From Rhodothermus sp. (GTDB lineage: Bacteria > Bacteroidota > Rhodothermia > Rhodothermales > Rhodothermaceae), in NCBI GenBank assembly GCA_015487635.1, contig WFPM01000177.1:1-55155 (forward strand): a stretch of DNA of 55,155 nt. The letters are read 5' to 3'. Of this stretch, positions 10,911-19,617 are shown in pieces. Each line of letters starts with the position of its first letter. Position 1 is the first letter of the stretch. A program made the position numbers and the translations under genes. The notes under the pieces are model-generated. The model was given only the letters and a program-made list of their open reading frames with translations, did not search any database and was not told where the DNA came from.

Positions 10911-10995
10911 CCGGACGCGATAGACGTCCGGGTCATCTGCCGGAAGCCCTTCCGGAACAGCAGTTGCCGACCCGCCATCGCTCCCCCGGCGATGG
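10911..10995. other. Three stem-loops downstream of pgk
   Basis: Successive perfect inverted repeats: CCGGACG/CGTCCGG (10911-10931), CCGGAA/TTCCGG (10940-10955) and CCATCGC/GCGATGG (10975-10995). None has a T-run. They may stabilise the pgk mRNA end or act as Rho-assisted termination sites. The rest of the gap to 11096 shows nothing definite. Confidence 0.45.
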
Positions 10996-11095
10996 TCTCA
11001 GATTTCTGAAGTGCTCCGGGCCGATCCAACGGCCTGTACTATGACTTAACTTAGCATAAAGCCCACCCTGGTTGACCGCTTGAACCTCCTGACCC

Positions 11096-11986
11096 ATGCT
11101 ATACCAGCAAGCCGACCGACTTGACTTTACCATCGAAACGACACCGCCCATGCCGCTGCCGCGGCGGGTGCTCATGGTGTCGCCCGACTATTTCGACGTG
11201 GAATATGTGATCAATCCCCACATGGAAGGGCACGTGGGCCAGGTGGATCGTACACTGGCCCGCCGCCAGTGGGAGGCGCTGCGTGACACCTACCGGACGC
11301 TGGGCTTCGAGGTGCACGTGCTCGACGGCGTGCCTGGCCTACCCGACATGGTGTTCTGCGCCAACCAGACACTGCCCTTCCTGCGTGGAGATAGCGAGCG
11401 CGGCGTCGTGCTCAGCCGCATGCACGCGCCCCAACGCCGCGACGAGGTGCCCCACATCGCCCGCTTTTTCGAGCAGCAGGGCTACGCGCTGGTTTCCATT
11501 CCCAACGAAGTGCCCGGCAGCTTCGAGGGAATGGGCGATGCGCTCTGGCATCCAGGCCACGCGCTGCTCTGGGGCGGCTACGGCTTCCGCACGGACCGCG
11601 CCGTCTACGAATGGCTGGCCCACGCGCTGGACGTTCGCGTGGTGGCGCTGCACCTGACCGACCCGGACTTCTATCATCTGGACACCTGTCTGAGTCTGCT
11701 CGATGCCGGTACGGCACTCTATGTGCCGGCCGCCTTCGACGACGAGGGACGCGCTCTGCTCCACCGTCTGATTCCCAACCTGATTGAGGTGCCCGAACGT
11801 GAAGCGCGCGAACTGCTGGCCTGCAACGCACACTGTCCCGACGGCCGCCACGTGCTAATCCAGCAGGGCTGCCCCGAAACTGTTGCCCGGCTGCGTGCGG
11901 CCGGCTTCGAGCCAATCGAACTGGATACCGGCGAGTTTCTGAAATCCGGCGGCTCCGTCTTCTGCATGAAGCTGAGGTTCTTCTGA
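11096..11986 (+). CDS. Amidinotransferase/DDAH-fold hydrolase
   Basis: 296 residues of the guanidine-modifying (pentein) fold. The catalytic set is visible: Asp84 in GLPDMVF, Glu144 in GSFEGMGDAL, His194 in DFYHLDTC, and the nucleophile Cys290 in GGSVFCMK near the C-terminus. This pattern fits dimethylarginine dimethylaminohydrolase or a related arginine/citrulline hydrolase; the exact substrate is not decidable here. The start may instead be the ATG at 11150 (MPLPRRVLMVSP), which begins at the conserved first strand. Only 3 bp separate it from tyrA, so the two are probably co-transcribed. Confidence 0.85.
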   Translation: MLYQQADRLDFTIETTPPMPLPRRVLMVSPDYFDVEYVINPHMEGHVGQVDRTLARRQWEALRDTYRTLGFEVHVLDGVPGLPDMVFCANQTLPFLRGDSERGVVLSRMHAPQRRDEVPHIARFFEQQGYALVSIPNEVPGSFEGMGDALWHPGHALLWGGYGFRTDRAVYEWLAHALDVRVVALHLTDPDFYHLDTCLSLLDAGTALYVPAAFDDEGRALLHRLIPNLIEVPEREARELLACNAHCPDGRHVLIQQGCPETVARLRAAGFEPIELDTGEFLKSGGSVFCMKLRFF

Positions 11987-11989
11987 GCC

Positions 11990-13111
11990 ATGATCGAACG
12001 CATTACGATCTGCGGGCTGGGCCTGATCGGCGGCTCGCTGGCGATGGCCTGGAAACAGGCACGGCCGGAATTGCACCTGACGGCCTTCGATCAGCGCAAG
12101 GTACTGCGCCAGGCCCGTGAGCTCGGCGTCGTGGATGCCACTGCCGAGGACGTGGCCGAGGCCGTAGCCGGGGCCGATCTGGTGGTGCTGGCCGCCCCGC
12201 TGCGCGGCATCCTGTACCTGCTGGAGGAGATCGGACCGCACCTGAAGCCGGGCGCCCGGGTGACCGACGTCTGCGGCGTCAAACGTCCCATTATGGCCCA
12301 CGCCCGGGACATGCTGCCCGAGACGGTCACCTTCATCGGTGGCCATCCCATGGCCGGCTCCGAACGCCGCGGCCTGGCCAACGCCGATCCGTTTCTGTTC
12401 GAGAACGCCACCTACGTGCTCTGCCCGCCCCCCGGAAGCGACGCCGCCCGACTTCAGCAAGAGCACGAAGACCTGCTGGAGTTGATCCGATTGCTGGGTG
12501 CCCGCATGCTGGTGCTCGAGGCCGAACGGCACGACGCCATCGCCGCCGCCGTCAGCCATCTGCCTCAGCTTCTGGCCGTCCTGCTCGTCAATACGGCCGC
12601 CGAGCTGAGCAAGGGCGACGAAACCTTCCTGCAACTGGCCGCCGGGGGCTTCCGCGACATGACCCGGATTGCCTCCTCCCCGTTCGACCTCTGGCGCGAT
12701 GTGCTCTTTGCCAACGAGGGGCCGCTGCTCGACACGCTCGGCCACTTTGCGGCCAACCTGCAACGCCTGCGCAACCGCCTCATCGAAGAAGACGAACAGG
12801 CGCTCGCGGAAGCCTTCGAGCAGGCCCGCCGGACACGCGCCCGCATCCCCCGCGACACGAAAGGCTTTCTGCACCCGCTGGCCGACGTGTACGTCCGCAT
12901 CGAAGACCGCCCCGGCGCCCTCTACCGAATCACCCGCACCCTCTACGAGGCCGGCCTCAACATTCAGGACATCGAACTGCTGAAGGTGCGCGAGGGTACG
13001 GGCGGCACCTTCCGCCTGGGCTTCGCCACCGAGGCCGACGCCGACCGCGCCTGCCAGACTCTCCGGCAGGCCGGCATTGAAGCCTTCCGTCTCGATGACC
13101 ACACAACCTGA
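11990..13111 (+). CDS. tyrA: Prephenate dehydrogenase with C-terminal ACT domain
   Basis: 373 residues. NAD(P)-binding ICGLGLIGGSLAMA at 7-20, the catalytic/substrate loop GGHPMAGSERRG with His119, and a helical dimerisation domain to about 285. An ACT domain follows from about 294 to 370 (YVRIEDRPGALYRITRTLYE), the usual site of feedback control by tyrosine. Oxidatively decarboxylates prephenate to 4-hydroxyphenylpyruvate in tyrosine synthesis. The chorismate mutase is not fused here. It follows the amidinotransferase-fold gene by 3 bp and precedes gcvT by 15 bp. Confidence 0.93.
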   Translation: MIERITICGLGLIGGSLAMAWKQARPELHLTAFDQRKVLRQARELGVVDATAEDVAEAVAGADLVVLAAPLRGILYLLEEIGPHLKPGARVTDVCGVKRPIMAHARDMLPETVTFIGGHPMAGSERRGLANADPFLFENATYVLCPPPGSDAARLQQEHEDLLELIRLLGARMLVLEAERHDAIAAAVSHLPQLLAVLLVNTAAELSKGDETFLQLAAGGFRDMTRIASSPFDLWRDVLFANEGPLLDTLGHFAANLQRLRNRLIEEDEQALAEAFEQARRTRARIPRDTKGFLHPLADVYVRIEDRPGALYRITRTLYEAGLNIQDIELLKVREGTGGTFRLGFATEADADRACQTLRQAGIEAFRLDDHTT

Positions 13112-13126
13112 AACCTGAAGCGAACC

Positions 13127-14254
13127 ATGGCCGAAACCACCTTGAAACGCACGCCGCTCTACGACCGGCACGTCGCCCTGGGCGCCCGCATGATGGGCTT
13201 TAGCGGCTTCGAAATGCCTGTGCAGTACAGCAGCATCATCGACGAACACCTGGCCGTCCGGCGAGCGGCCGGTCTGTTCGACGTCTCCCACATGGGCGAA
13301 ATCTTCGTGCGCGGGCCCCGCGCGTTCGATTTCGTGCAGCACCTGATCACCAACGACGCCTCCCGCCTCTACGACGGCCGCGCGCTCTATACGGTCATGT
13401 GCACACCCGAAGGGGGCGTGGTGGACGACCTGCTGGTCTACCGCTTTGACGCCGAAACCTACCTGCTGGTGGTCAACGCGGCCAACATCGAAAAAGACTT
13501 CGCCTGGATGCAGGCGAACAATCCCATGGGCGCTCACCTGGAGAATCGCTCCGACGAGATCGCCCTGCTGGCTCTGCAGGGGCCGGCCGCCTTCGAAATC
13601 GCCCGGCATTTCGTGCCCGACCTGGCGCCGGACAATCCCCGCTACTACCACTTCCGGGTCATGGAGCCGGGTACGTTTCTGGACTGCCGCTGGGCCGTGC
13701 TCTCGCACACCGGCTACACGGGCGAGCCGGGCCTGGAGATCTACTGCCATGCCGACGAGGTCCCCCGCGTGTGGGATGCGCTGCTTGAGGCGGGCCAGGC
13801 CCACGGGCTCAAACCGGCTGGACTGGGCGCCCGCGATACGCTCCGCCTGGAAGCAGGCTACTGCCTCTACGGACACGAACTGGACGAATCGACCAACCCG
13901 CTGGAAGCCGGACTGAGCTGGGTGGTCAAGCTCGACAAAGGCGACTTCATCGGCCGGGAAGCGCTGCTGCGCATCAAAGAGTCCGGACCGACCCGCCGCC
14001 TGATTGGGCTGATCGTAGAGGGACGTGGCATCCCGCGCGCCGGCTATCCGATTGTCGATGCCAGCGGCACGCCCATCGGAGAGGTGACCAGCGGCACCCT
14101 CTCGCCGGTGCTCCAGCAGGGCATCGCGCTGGGTTACGTGCCCAACCGCCCCGACTACACGGAGCCCGGCCGACAGCTCGGCGTGCAGATCAGAAGCCAG
14201 ATTCTACCGGCCCGCGTCCACAAGCCTCCGTTCGTCGAGCTTCACAGAAAATAA
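13127..14254 (+). CDS. gcvT: Glycine cleavage system T protein (aminomethyltransferase)
   Basis: 375 residues. Transfers the methylene group from aminomethyl-lipoyl H protein to tetrahydrofolate and releases ammonia. Typical segments: TPLYDRHVALGARMMGFSGF at the N-terminus, FDVSHMGEI with the folate-site region, YTVMCTPEGGVVDDLLVYR, SHTGYTGEPGLEIYC, LGARDTLRLEAGYCLYGHEL, and the C-terminal barrel GEVTSGTLSPVLQQGIALGYV. Complete length. The other gcv genes are not in the window and no glycine-riboswitch-like leader is seen; only 15 bp separate it from tyrA. Confidence 0.96.
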   Translation: MAETTLKRTPLYDRHVALGARMMGFSGFEMPVQYSSIIDEHLAVRRAAGLFDVSHMGEIFVRGPRAFDFVQHLITNDASRLYDGRALYTVMCTPEGGVVDDLLVYRFDAETYLLVVNAANIEKDFAWMQANNPMGAHLENRSDEIALLALQGPAAFEIARHFVPDLAPDNPRYYHFRVMEPGTFLDCRWAVLSHTGYTGEPGLEIYCHADEVPRVWDALLEAGQAHGLKPAGLGARDTLRLEAGYCLYGHELDESTNPLEAGLSWVVKLDKGDFIGREALLRIKESGPTRRLIGLIVEGRGIPRAGYPIVDASGTPIGEVTSGTLSPVLQQGIALGYVPNRPDYTEPGRQLGVQIRSQILPARVHKPPFVELHRK

Positions 14255-14280
14255 CGGGCACGACTGGCCCTCAACCCCGA

Positions 14281-14339
14281 GGCCCTGTCGTAACTTTACG
14301 GGCTATCGAACAACTTGCCGAGCAGGCCGCGACAGGGCC
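14281..14339 (+). promoter_or_regulatory. Inverted repeat and promoter-like box before comB
   Basis: GGCCCTGTCG (14281-14290) is the exact reverse complement of CGACAGGGCC (14330-14339), whose last base touches the comB ATG. Right after the first arm comes TAACTTTAC, resembling a TAnnTTTG -7 box. The arms would therefore flank the promoter and transcript start, as an operator pair might. Confidence 0.45.
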
Positions 14340-15089
14340 ATGAACGTTGAGGTTTTTCTGACCGGAAACTCCGTGACGGAGGAGGACGTCGAGGGGCGCA
14401 CCGTCGTGGTGATCGACGTGCTGCGGGCCTCTTCAACCATCATCACGGCACTGGCCAACGGCGCACGGGCCGTCATTCCGGTGGCCGACATGGACCAGGC
14501 CGGCCGGATCGCCATGAACCTGGATCCGAGCACCTATCTGCTGGGCGGCGAGCGCGACGGCGACCGCATCGACGGCTACCACCTGGGCAATTCGCCCCTG
14601 GAGTATACGCCAGCGGTCGTCAAAGGCAAGACGATCATACTGAACACCACCAACGGCACGCGCACCATCTGGAGCGCCCGCGCTGCCCGGCACCTTGTGA
14701 TCGCCGGTTTCCTCAATGCAGGGCAGGTCGTGCAGTTCATCCGAGAAGTCGGACTGGACGTCACGATCATCTGCGCCGGGCGTAACAACCGGGTGGCGCT
14801 GGACGACGCGCTCTGTGCCGGCCTGATCCTGCACCGCCTCTGGGAGGGCCGGGAACCCGAATACGTCAGCGATGCCGCCCACATTGCATTGACCCAGTAC
14901 CTGCATGACCGCGAGCATCTGGCCGAGGCGCTACGACACAGCAATCACGCCCGCTGGCTCACCGAGAAAGGCTACGGCGCCGACGTGGAATACTGCCTGC
15001 AGCTCGACGCGCTGCCCGTGCTCCCCTACTACCGGGAAAACCGTCTGGTGCTGTACAGAGAGCGCCAGCCTTCTGAATCTGTCGGGTAA
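14340..15089 (+). CDS. comB: 2-phosphosulfolactate phosphatase (ComB family)
   Basis: 249 residues with ComB landmarks: VVVIDVLRASSTIITAL (catalytic Asp in the first strand), LLGGERDG, FHLGNSP-like GYHLGNSPLEYT, ILNTTNGTRTI and CAGRNNRVALDDALCAGLIL. The family removes phosphate from 2-phosphosulfolactate in the coenzyme M route of methanogens, but it is widespread in bacteria where the product may be sulfolactate or another compound. No other sulfonate gene is beside it. It is separated by 85 bp from gcvT and by 55 bp from ftsK, each gap with its own promoter-like box. Confidence 0.88.
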   Translation: MNVEVFLTGNSVTEEDVEGRTVVVIDVLRASSTIITALANGARAVIPVADMDQAGRIAMNLDPSTYLLGGERDGDRIDGYHLGNSPLEYTPAVVKGKTIILNTTNGTRTIWSARAARHLVIAGFLNAGQVVQFIREVGLDVTIICAGRNNRVALDDALCAGLILHRLWEGREPEYVSDAAHIALTQYLHDREHLAEALRHSNHARWLTEKGYGADVEYCLQLDALPVLPYYRENRLVLYRERQPSESVG

Positions 15090-15132
15090 TCCGGGCGTAC
15101 AGAGAGCCCTGGTATGCTCCGGGCGCGTGTTG

Positions 15133-15140
15133 TATCTTTG
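15133..15140 (+). promoter_or_regulatory. Bacteroidetes-type -7 element at ftsK
   Basis: TATCTTTG, an exact TAnnTTTG match, preceded by GTTG exactly as at 3097-3108. Only 4 bases lie between it and the ftsK ATG at 15145, so the transcript start should fall on or next to the start codon (leaderless mRNA). Confidence 0.6.
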
Positions 15141-15144
15141 AAGC

Positions 15145-17631
15145 ATGGCCGGCACAACATCCAGGCGTCGTCGCAAAGCGCGCAAGCCCGCAAAGGAGGC
15201 GACTCCGACGATTTCTCCCACACGTCGGCGGGAGATTCTGGGGCTGACGCTCATGGTGCTGGGGGTACTGCTCACCCTGGCGCTGGTGACCTATCACCCT
15301 TCGGACAACGGGCTGGCCCGGCATTTTTCGCTCGGGGCTGCGCTGGATCCGGGCAACAACCGGGCGGAGAATGCGCTGGGGCTGGTGGGCGCCGCTCTGG
15401 CCTACCTGCTGGTGGCTCGCCTGTTCGGCTATGCCTCGGTGCTGCTTCCCGGCCTGCTGGTGGCCTGGGGTTATGTAATCTTCCGTGGCCGGCGTCCGCG
15501 TGTCCTGCCCCTGTTCAGCGGGCTGCTCCTGCTGCTGGTGCCCCTGGTGGCCGCCGGTTTCGGGTGGGTCGCGGTGGTCTTTGAGGCCGATCTGCATGCC
15601 TGGTCCGGCAACCTGGGGCTGGGCCTGGCCGGCTGGATGATCCAGGTGTTCGGCAAAATCGGCGCTCTGGGCCTGCTGCTGCTGGGACTTGCTTCGATGA
15701 CATTGCTGCTGATCGATCACGACCTGCAGCGCTCGCTCGACCGCCTGGAGCACCTGCTGGCCGCCACCCGCGAGGGCCTCCGCCGTCGCTGGCATGCCTG
15801 GCGACAGCATCGGGCCGAACGCCGCCGTCGGCGCCGGGAAAAACGCAGACGCCGCCGGGAGGAGCGTCCGACGCCCGCACCGCCGCCTGCCTCACCCCCA
15901 CCGTCTTCCGAGCCACGCCCTGCACCGGAGCCGACAATCAGCGTTTCTGAAGGCGACGCCGTTCCACGGCACGAACTGCTGCGTGAGCTGACGCGCCGCG
16001 AGACACCCCCGCCCGAGCCGGCTCCGCCTGAACCGAAACCTGCCGAGCCCCGACAGCCCGAGCTGATCGTCCGCCAGGGCGTCGAGGAAGAACGCACCGA
16101 CCGCATCAATCGTCCGGCCGAACTGCCGAACACCGCTACCCTGCCCCCCTACACCCCGCCGCCGATCGATCTGCTCGATGCCCCAGAGGCTTACGAGCGC
16201 CGGATCGACTACGAAGAACTGGAGGCCAACAAGCGCATCCTGCTTGACAAGCTGGCCACCTACAACATCGAGATCACGTCGATCAACGCAATCGTCGGCC
16301 CCACGGTCACGCTCTACGAGCTGACACCGGCGCCCGGCGTCAAGATCAGCAAGATCACCGCGCTGGAGGATGACCTGGCCATGGCGCTGGCCGCCCCGGG
16401 CATTCGCATGATCGCCCCCATCCCCGGCAAGTCGGCCATCGGCGTGGAGATCCCCAACCGCCATCGCGAGCTGGTCCGCATCCGCGACGTGATCGGTACG
16501 GCCCGCTTCCGCGACGCCCAGATGGAGCTGCCCATCGCGCTGGGCAAAACCATCGAAGGCGAAGTCTATCTGCAGGACCTGACCCGTCTGCCGCATCTGC
16601 TCATCGCTGGCGCCACCGGCTCTGGAAAGTCGGTAGGGCTCAACGCCCTCATCACGGGGCTGCTCTACGCCTGCCATCCGGCCAATCTCAAATTCGTGAT
16701 GATCGACCCCAAGAAGATTGAGCTGCAGCAGTATGCAACCGTGGTCGATCACTTTCTGGCCCTGCCGGAAGGCGCTGAGGAGCCCATCATCACCGACTTT
16801 ACCCAGGCGCTGGCCGTGCTGAAGAGCTGCGAAAAAGAAATGGAACTGCGCTACGACCTGCTCTCGAAGGCCGGCGTGCGCAGCATCAAAGACTACAACC
16901 GCCGCCTCAAGGAGGGCGCCCTCTCCCCGGACGAAGGGCACCGCCATCTGCCCTACATCGTGGTGATCATCGACGAGCTGGCCGATCTGATGATGACGGC
17001 CGGCAAAGACATCGAAGGACCGATCGCCCGCCTGGCTCAGATGGCCCGGGCCGTGGGGATCCATCTGGTGCTGGCTACCCAGCGCCCCTCGGTGGACGTG
17101 ATCACCGGTCTGATCAAGGCGAATTTCCCAGCCCGCATCGCCTATCAGGTGGCCACCAAGGTGGACTCGCGGACCATTCTCGACCAGAACGGCGCCGAGG
17201 GCCTGGTGGGCAACGGCGACATGCTTTTTATGATGGGTAGCCAATTGGTGCGCCTGCAGGGGCCGTTCGTGTCGCTCGACGAAGTAGAACGCGTCACCCG
17301 ATTCATTGCCGAGCAACCGGGACCCGGCCCCTACTGGCTGCCCCACCTCGAAGACGAACACAACGGCGAGCCCGCCGGCGGCGGAAGCGGCGACCACTAC
17401 GACGCGCTCTTCGAAGAAGCCGCCCGCATCATCGTGCGCAGTCAGCAGGGTTCGGTATCGCTCCTGCAACGCAAGCTGTCGATCGGCTACACCCGCGCGG
17501 CCCGCATCGTGGACCAGCTCGAAGCGGCCGGCATTGTGGGTCCCTTCGAGGGCTCCAAAGCCCGCCGCGTGCTCGTGCAGAGCGAAGCCGAACTCGACGA
17601 GTTGCTCCGCACCCTCCGCGCTTCTTCCTGA
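15145..17631 (+). CDS. ftsK: DNA translocase FtsK
   Basis: 828 residues. The N-terminal 180 residues hold four hydrophobic membrane segments (for example LGLTLMVLGVLLTLALVTY and LLLLGLASMTLLLI). A very Arg-rich and Pro-rich linker runs from about 200 to 320. The alpha/beta motor follows, with Walker A GATGSGKS near 489-496, Walker B VVIIDELADLM near 604-614, and the sensor segment LVLATQRPSVDVITG. The gamma winged-helix domain that reads KOPS-like sites occupies the last 75 residues (YDALFEEAARIIVRSQQGSV). It moves chromosome ends to the division septum for dimer resolution. The start at 15145 abuts its promoter element. Confidence 0.96.
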   Translation: MAGTTSRRRRKARKPAKEATPTISPTRRREILGLTLMVLGVLLTLALVTYHPSDNGLARHFSLGAALDPGNNRAENALGLVGAALAYLLVARLFGYASVLLPGLLVAWGYVIFRGRRPRVLPLFSGLLLLLVPLVAAGFGWVAVVFEADLHAWSGNLGLGLAGWMIQVFGKIGALGLLLLGLASMTLLLIDHDLQRSLDRLEHLLAATREGLRRRWHAWRQHRAERRRRRREKRRRRREERPTPAPPPASPPPSSEPRPAPEPTISVSEGDAVPRHELLRELTRRETPPPEPAPPEPKPAEPRQPELIVRQGVEEERTDRINRPAELPNTATLPPYTPPPIDLLDAPEAYERRIDYEELEANKRILLDKLATYNIEITSINAIVGPTVTLYELTPAPGVKISKITALEDDLAMALAAPGIRMIAPIPGKSAIGVEIPNRHRELVRIRDVIGTARFRDAQMELPIALGKTIEGEVYLQDLTRLPHLLIAGATGSGKSVGLNALITGLLYACHPANLKFVMIDPKKIELQQYATVVDHFLALPEGAEEPIITDFTQALAVLKSCEKEMELRYDLLSKAGVRSIKDYNRRLKEGALSPDEGHRHLPYIVVIIDELADLMMTAGKDIEGPIARLAQMARAVGIHLVLATQRPSVDVITGLIKANFPARIAYQVATKVDSRTILDQNGAEGLVGNGDMLFMMGSQLVRLQGPFVSLDEVERVTRFIAEQPGPGPYWLPHLEDEHNGEPAGGGSGDHYDALFEEAARIIVRSQQGSVSLLQRKLSIGYTRAARIVDQLEAAGIVGPFEGSKARRVLVQSEAELDELLRTLRASS

Positions 17632-17730
17632 GATACGCTTTTTCTTTCGAACGCTTTTTGTTTGTACCCGAAACGTCCTCCGCCGTATTTTGGCCGGCGC
17701 TGAACTACCCGCAGATCGGCTTAAACGCGT

Positions 17731-18876
17731 ATGGCATTACCTGCGCCGGTCATCGGCATTCTGGGCGGCGGCCAGCTCGGCCGCATGACGGCCCTGGCGG
17801 CGATCCGGATGGGGCTGCGGGTACGCTTTCTGGTGCCGAAGCCGGCCGACGCGGCCGAAGGGCTGGGCGAGGTGATCGTGGGCGACTGGAAAGACCCGGA
17901 CGTGCTGCGTCGCTTTGCCGAAGGCTGCACGGTGGTGACCGTCGAAAGCGAATGGGCCCCGGCCGACGTGCTGGAACCGGTGCTTCCCGAGAGCACTTTG
18001 CTCTGGCCGAAGGCCGAAACCGTCCGGATCATCCGCGACAAGGGGCATCAGAAGCGCGTGCTGGCCGAAGCCGGCCTGCCGCTGCCCGACTTTTCCTGCT
18101 GCGCCACGCTCGAAGAGGCGCTGGCGGCGGCCGAACGGTTCGGCTATCCGGTGATGCTCAAGCGCTACCGGGGCTCCTACGACGGCTACGGCAACTTCAC
18201 GGCCCGCTCGCCCGAAGCCCTGAAGACCGGCTGGGCGCAGCTGGCCCAGGAGGACGGCCTGCTCGTCGAAGCCTGGGCACCGTTCGTACGCGAGCTGGCC
18301 GTGCTGGTGGCCCGAAGCCCGCGGGGCGAAGAGGTGATCTACCCGGTCGTCTACACGCAACAGGAAGATCACCGCTGCTACCTGGTACAGGCGCCTGCCG
18401 CCATCGATCCGGCCGTGGCCGACGAGGCCCGGCGCGTGGCCTGTGCTGCCGTCGAGGCCGTCGGGGGCGTCGGCATCACGGCCGTGGAGTTGTTCGAGCT
18501 GGCCGACGGACGCATCCTGATCAACGAGCTGGCGCCGCGCCCGCACAACACCGGCCACTACACGATCGAGGGGTGCTACACCTCCCAGTTCGAAAACCAC
18601 GTGCGCGCCGTGCTCGACTGGCCGCTGGGCTCGCCCGAGCTGCGGGAGCCTGTAGCCATCATGGTGAACATCCTCGGCCGGCGCAGCAGTGACCGGATCG
18701 ACCTGCGCGGCCTGCCCGAAGCCCTCCGCATCCCCGGCGTGGCCGTGCATCTGTACGGCAAGATGCAGGTGCGTCCCGGCCGTAAAATGGGGCACGTAAC
18801 GGCCACCGGCAGCGATCCGGAAGACGTACGCCGGCGTGCTGAAGCGGCCGCCGATCTGATTGCCCGTTACCTCTGA
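17731..18876 (+). CDS. purK: N5-carboxyaminoimidazole ribonucleotide synthase
   Basis: 381 residues, ATP-grasp enzyme. N-terminal [24 protein letters not shown]-grasp segments [18 protein letters not shown] and [16 protein letters not shown], and the metal/phosphate-binding [20 protein letters not shown]. It makes N5-CAIR from AIR, bicarbonate and ATP in purine synthesis. PurE follows after 17 bp, giving the complete two-step carboxylation as an operon. A TATTTTGG sequence at 17687-17694 upstream is a slightly off-consensus promoter box. Confidence 0.96.
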   Translation: MALPAPVIGILGGGQLGRMTALAAIRMGLRVRFLVPKPADAAEGLGEVIVGDWKDPDVLRRFAEGCTVVTVESEWAPADVLEPVLPESTLLWPKAETVRIIRDKGHQKRVLAEAGLPLPDFSCCATLEEALAAAERFGYPVMLKRYRGSYDGYGNFTARSPEALKTGWAQLAQEDGLLVEAWAPFVRELAVLVARSPRGEEVIYPVVYTQQEDHRCYLVQAPAAIDPAVADEARRVACAAVEAVGGVGITAVELFELADGRILINELAPRPHNTGHYTIEGCYTSQFENHVRAVLDWPLGSPELREPVAIMVNILGRRSSDRIDLRGLPEALRIPGVAVHLYGKMQVRPGRKMGHVTATGSDPEDVRRRAEAAADLIARYL

Positions 18877-18893
18877 ACCAGCCTGCCAACGCC

Positions 18894-19409
18894 ATGCCTG
18901 CCGCCACCACGCCGCTGGTCGGTATCGCCATGGGCAGCGAATCGGACCTGCCCGTCATGGAAGACGCTGCCCATGTGCTCGAGGAATTCGGCGTGCCCTA
19001 CGAGATCCGAGTACTCTCAGCCCACCGCACGCCGCACCGCATGCTGGAGTATGCCCGCACGGCTCATACGCGCGGTCTCAAGGTGATCATCGCCGGAGCC
19101 GGCGGTGCCGCCCATCTACCCGGCATGATCGCTTCGGCCACGCCGCTGCCCGTCATCGGGGTGCCCGTCCCTACCCGTCACCTGCAGGGCCTCGATTCGC
19201 TGCTGTCGATCGTGCAGATGCCCGGCGGCGTGCCCGTCGCCACCGTGGCCATCGGACAGGCCCGCAACGCCGGCCTGCTGGCCGTGCAGATCCTTGCCAC
19301 GGGTGACCCCGAACTGCTGCAACGGGTCGTGGCCTACAAGCAGGCCCTCATCGAAAAAGTCGAGCAGATGGACGCCCACGTGCAGGCCCGCTTCGCGCCA
19401 GAGTCCTGA
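18894..19409 (+). CDS. purE: N5-CAIR mutase (class I PurE)
   Basis: 171 residues. [17 protein letters not shown] holds the substrate-binding GSxSD motif, SAHRTPHRM holds the catalytic histidine, and [20 protein letters not shown] and [21 protein letters not shown] complete the fold. It moves the carboxyl group of N5-CAIR to carbon 4, forming CAIR. Pairing with purK shows it is the class I enzyme rather than the class II AIR carboxylase. Confidence 0.96.
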   Translation: MPAATTPLVGIAMGSESDLPVMEDAAHVLEEFGVPYEIRVLSAHRTPHRMLEYARTAHTRGLKVIIAGAGGAAHLPGMIASATPLPVIGVPVPTRHLQGLDSLLSIVQMPGGVPVATVAIGQARNAGLLAVQILATGDPELLQRVVAYKQALIEKVEQMDAHVQARFAPES

Positions 19410-19424
19410 CTACCTTCTATTATC

Positions 19425-19617
19425 AGGACACCGTGGGGGTCGGTAGCCCCCTGACACCCCCTCAGGCCCTTCGGGCCAGCTCCCCCTGCAAGGGGGAGCG
19501 ATGTCTGTCTGCGTGTTGGGGTTGACGGCGGAGGCAGGCTTCTGCGCATATTTCAGCGCTTATAAGCTTCCCCCTCTCTTTTCAAGCGAGGTGTCCAGGG
19601 AAGGGTTTGTCAACCCC
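19425..19617. repeat. Hairpin-rich intergenic sequence, probable dispersed repeat
   Basis: The spacer between the converging purE and tyrS genes holds GGCCCTTCGGGCC and GCTCCCCC...GGGGGAGC hairpins, followed by CTTCCCCCTCTC...GGGAAGGG. The C-run/G-run style resembles short interspersed palindromic elements of other genomes rather than a coding region. A plus-strand open frame begins inside it but is only the shadow of tyrS and smpB. Confidence 0.4.

Noticed and set aside
13111-13127. Glycine riboswitch before gcvT
   Set aside because: Only 15 bp separate tyrA and gcvT; no room for an aptamer.
11855-13876. 673-codon minus-strand open frame
   Set aside because: Antisense to tyrA and gcvT, which have full family signatures; a product of high-GC codon bias.
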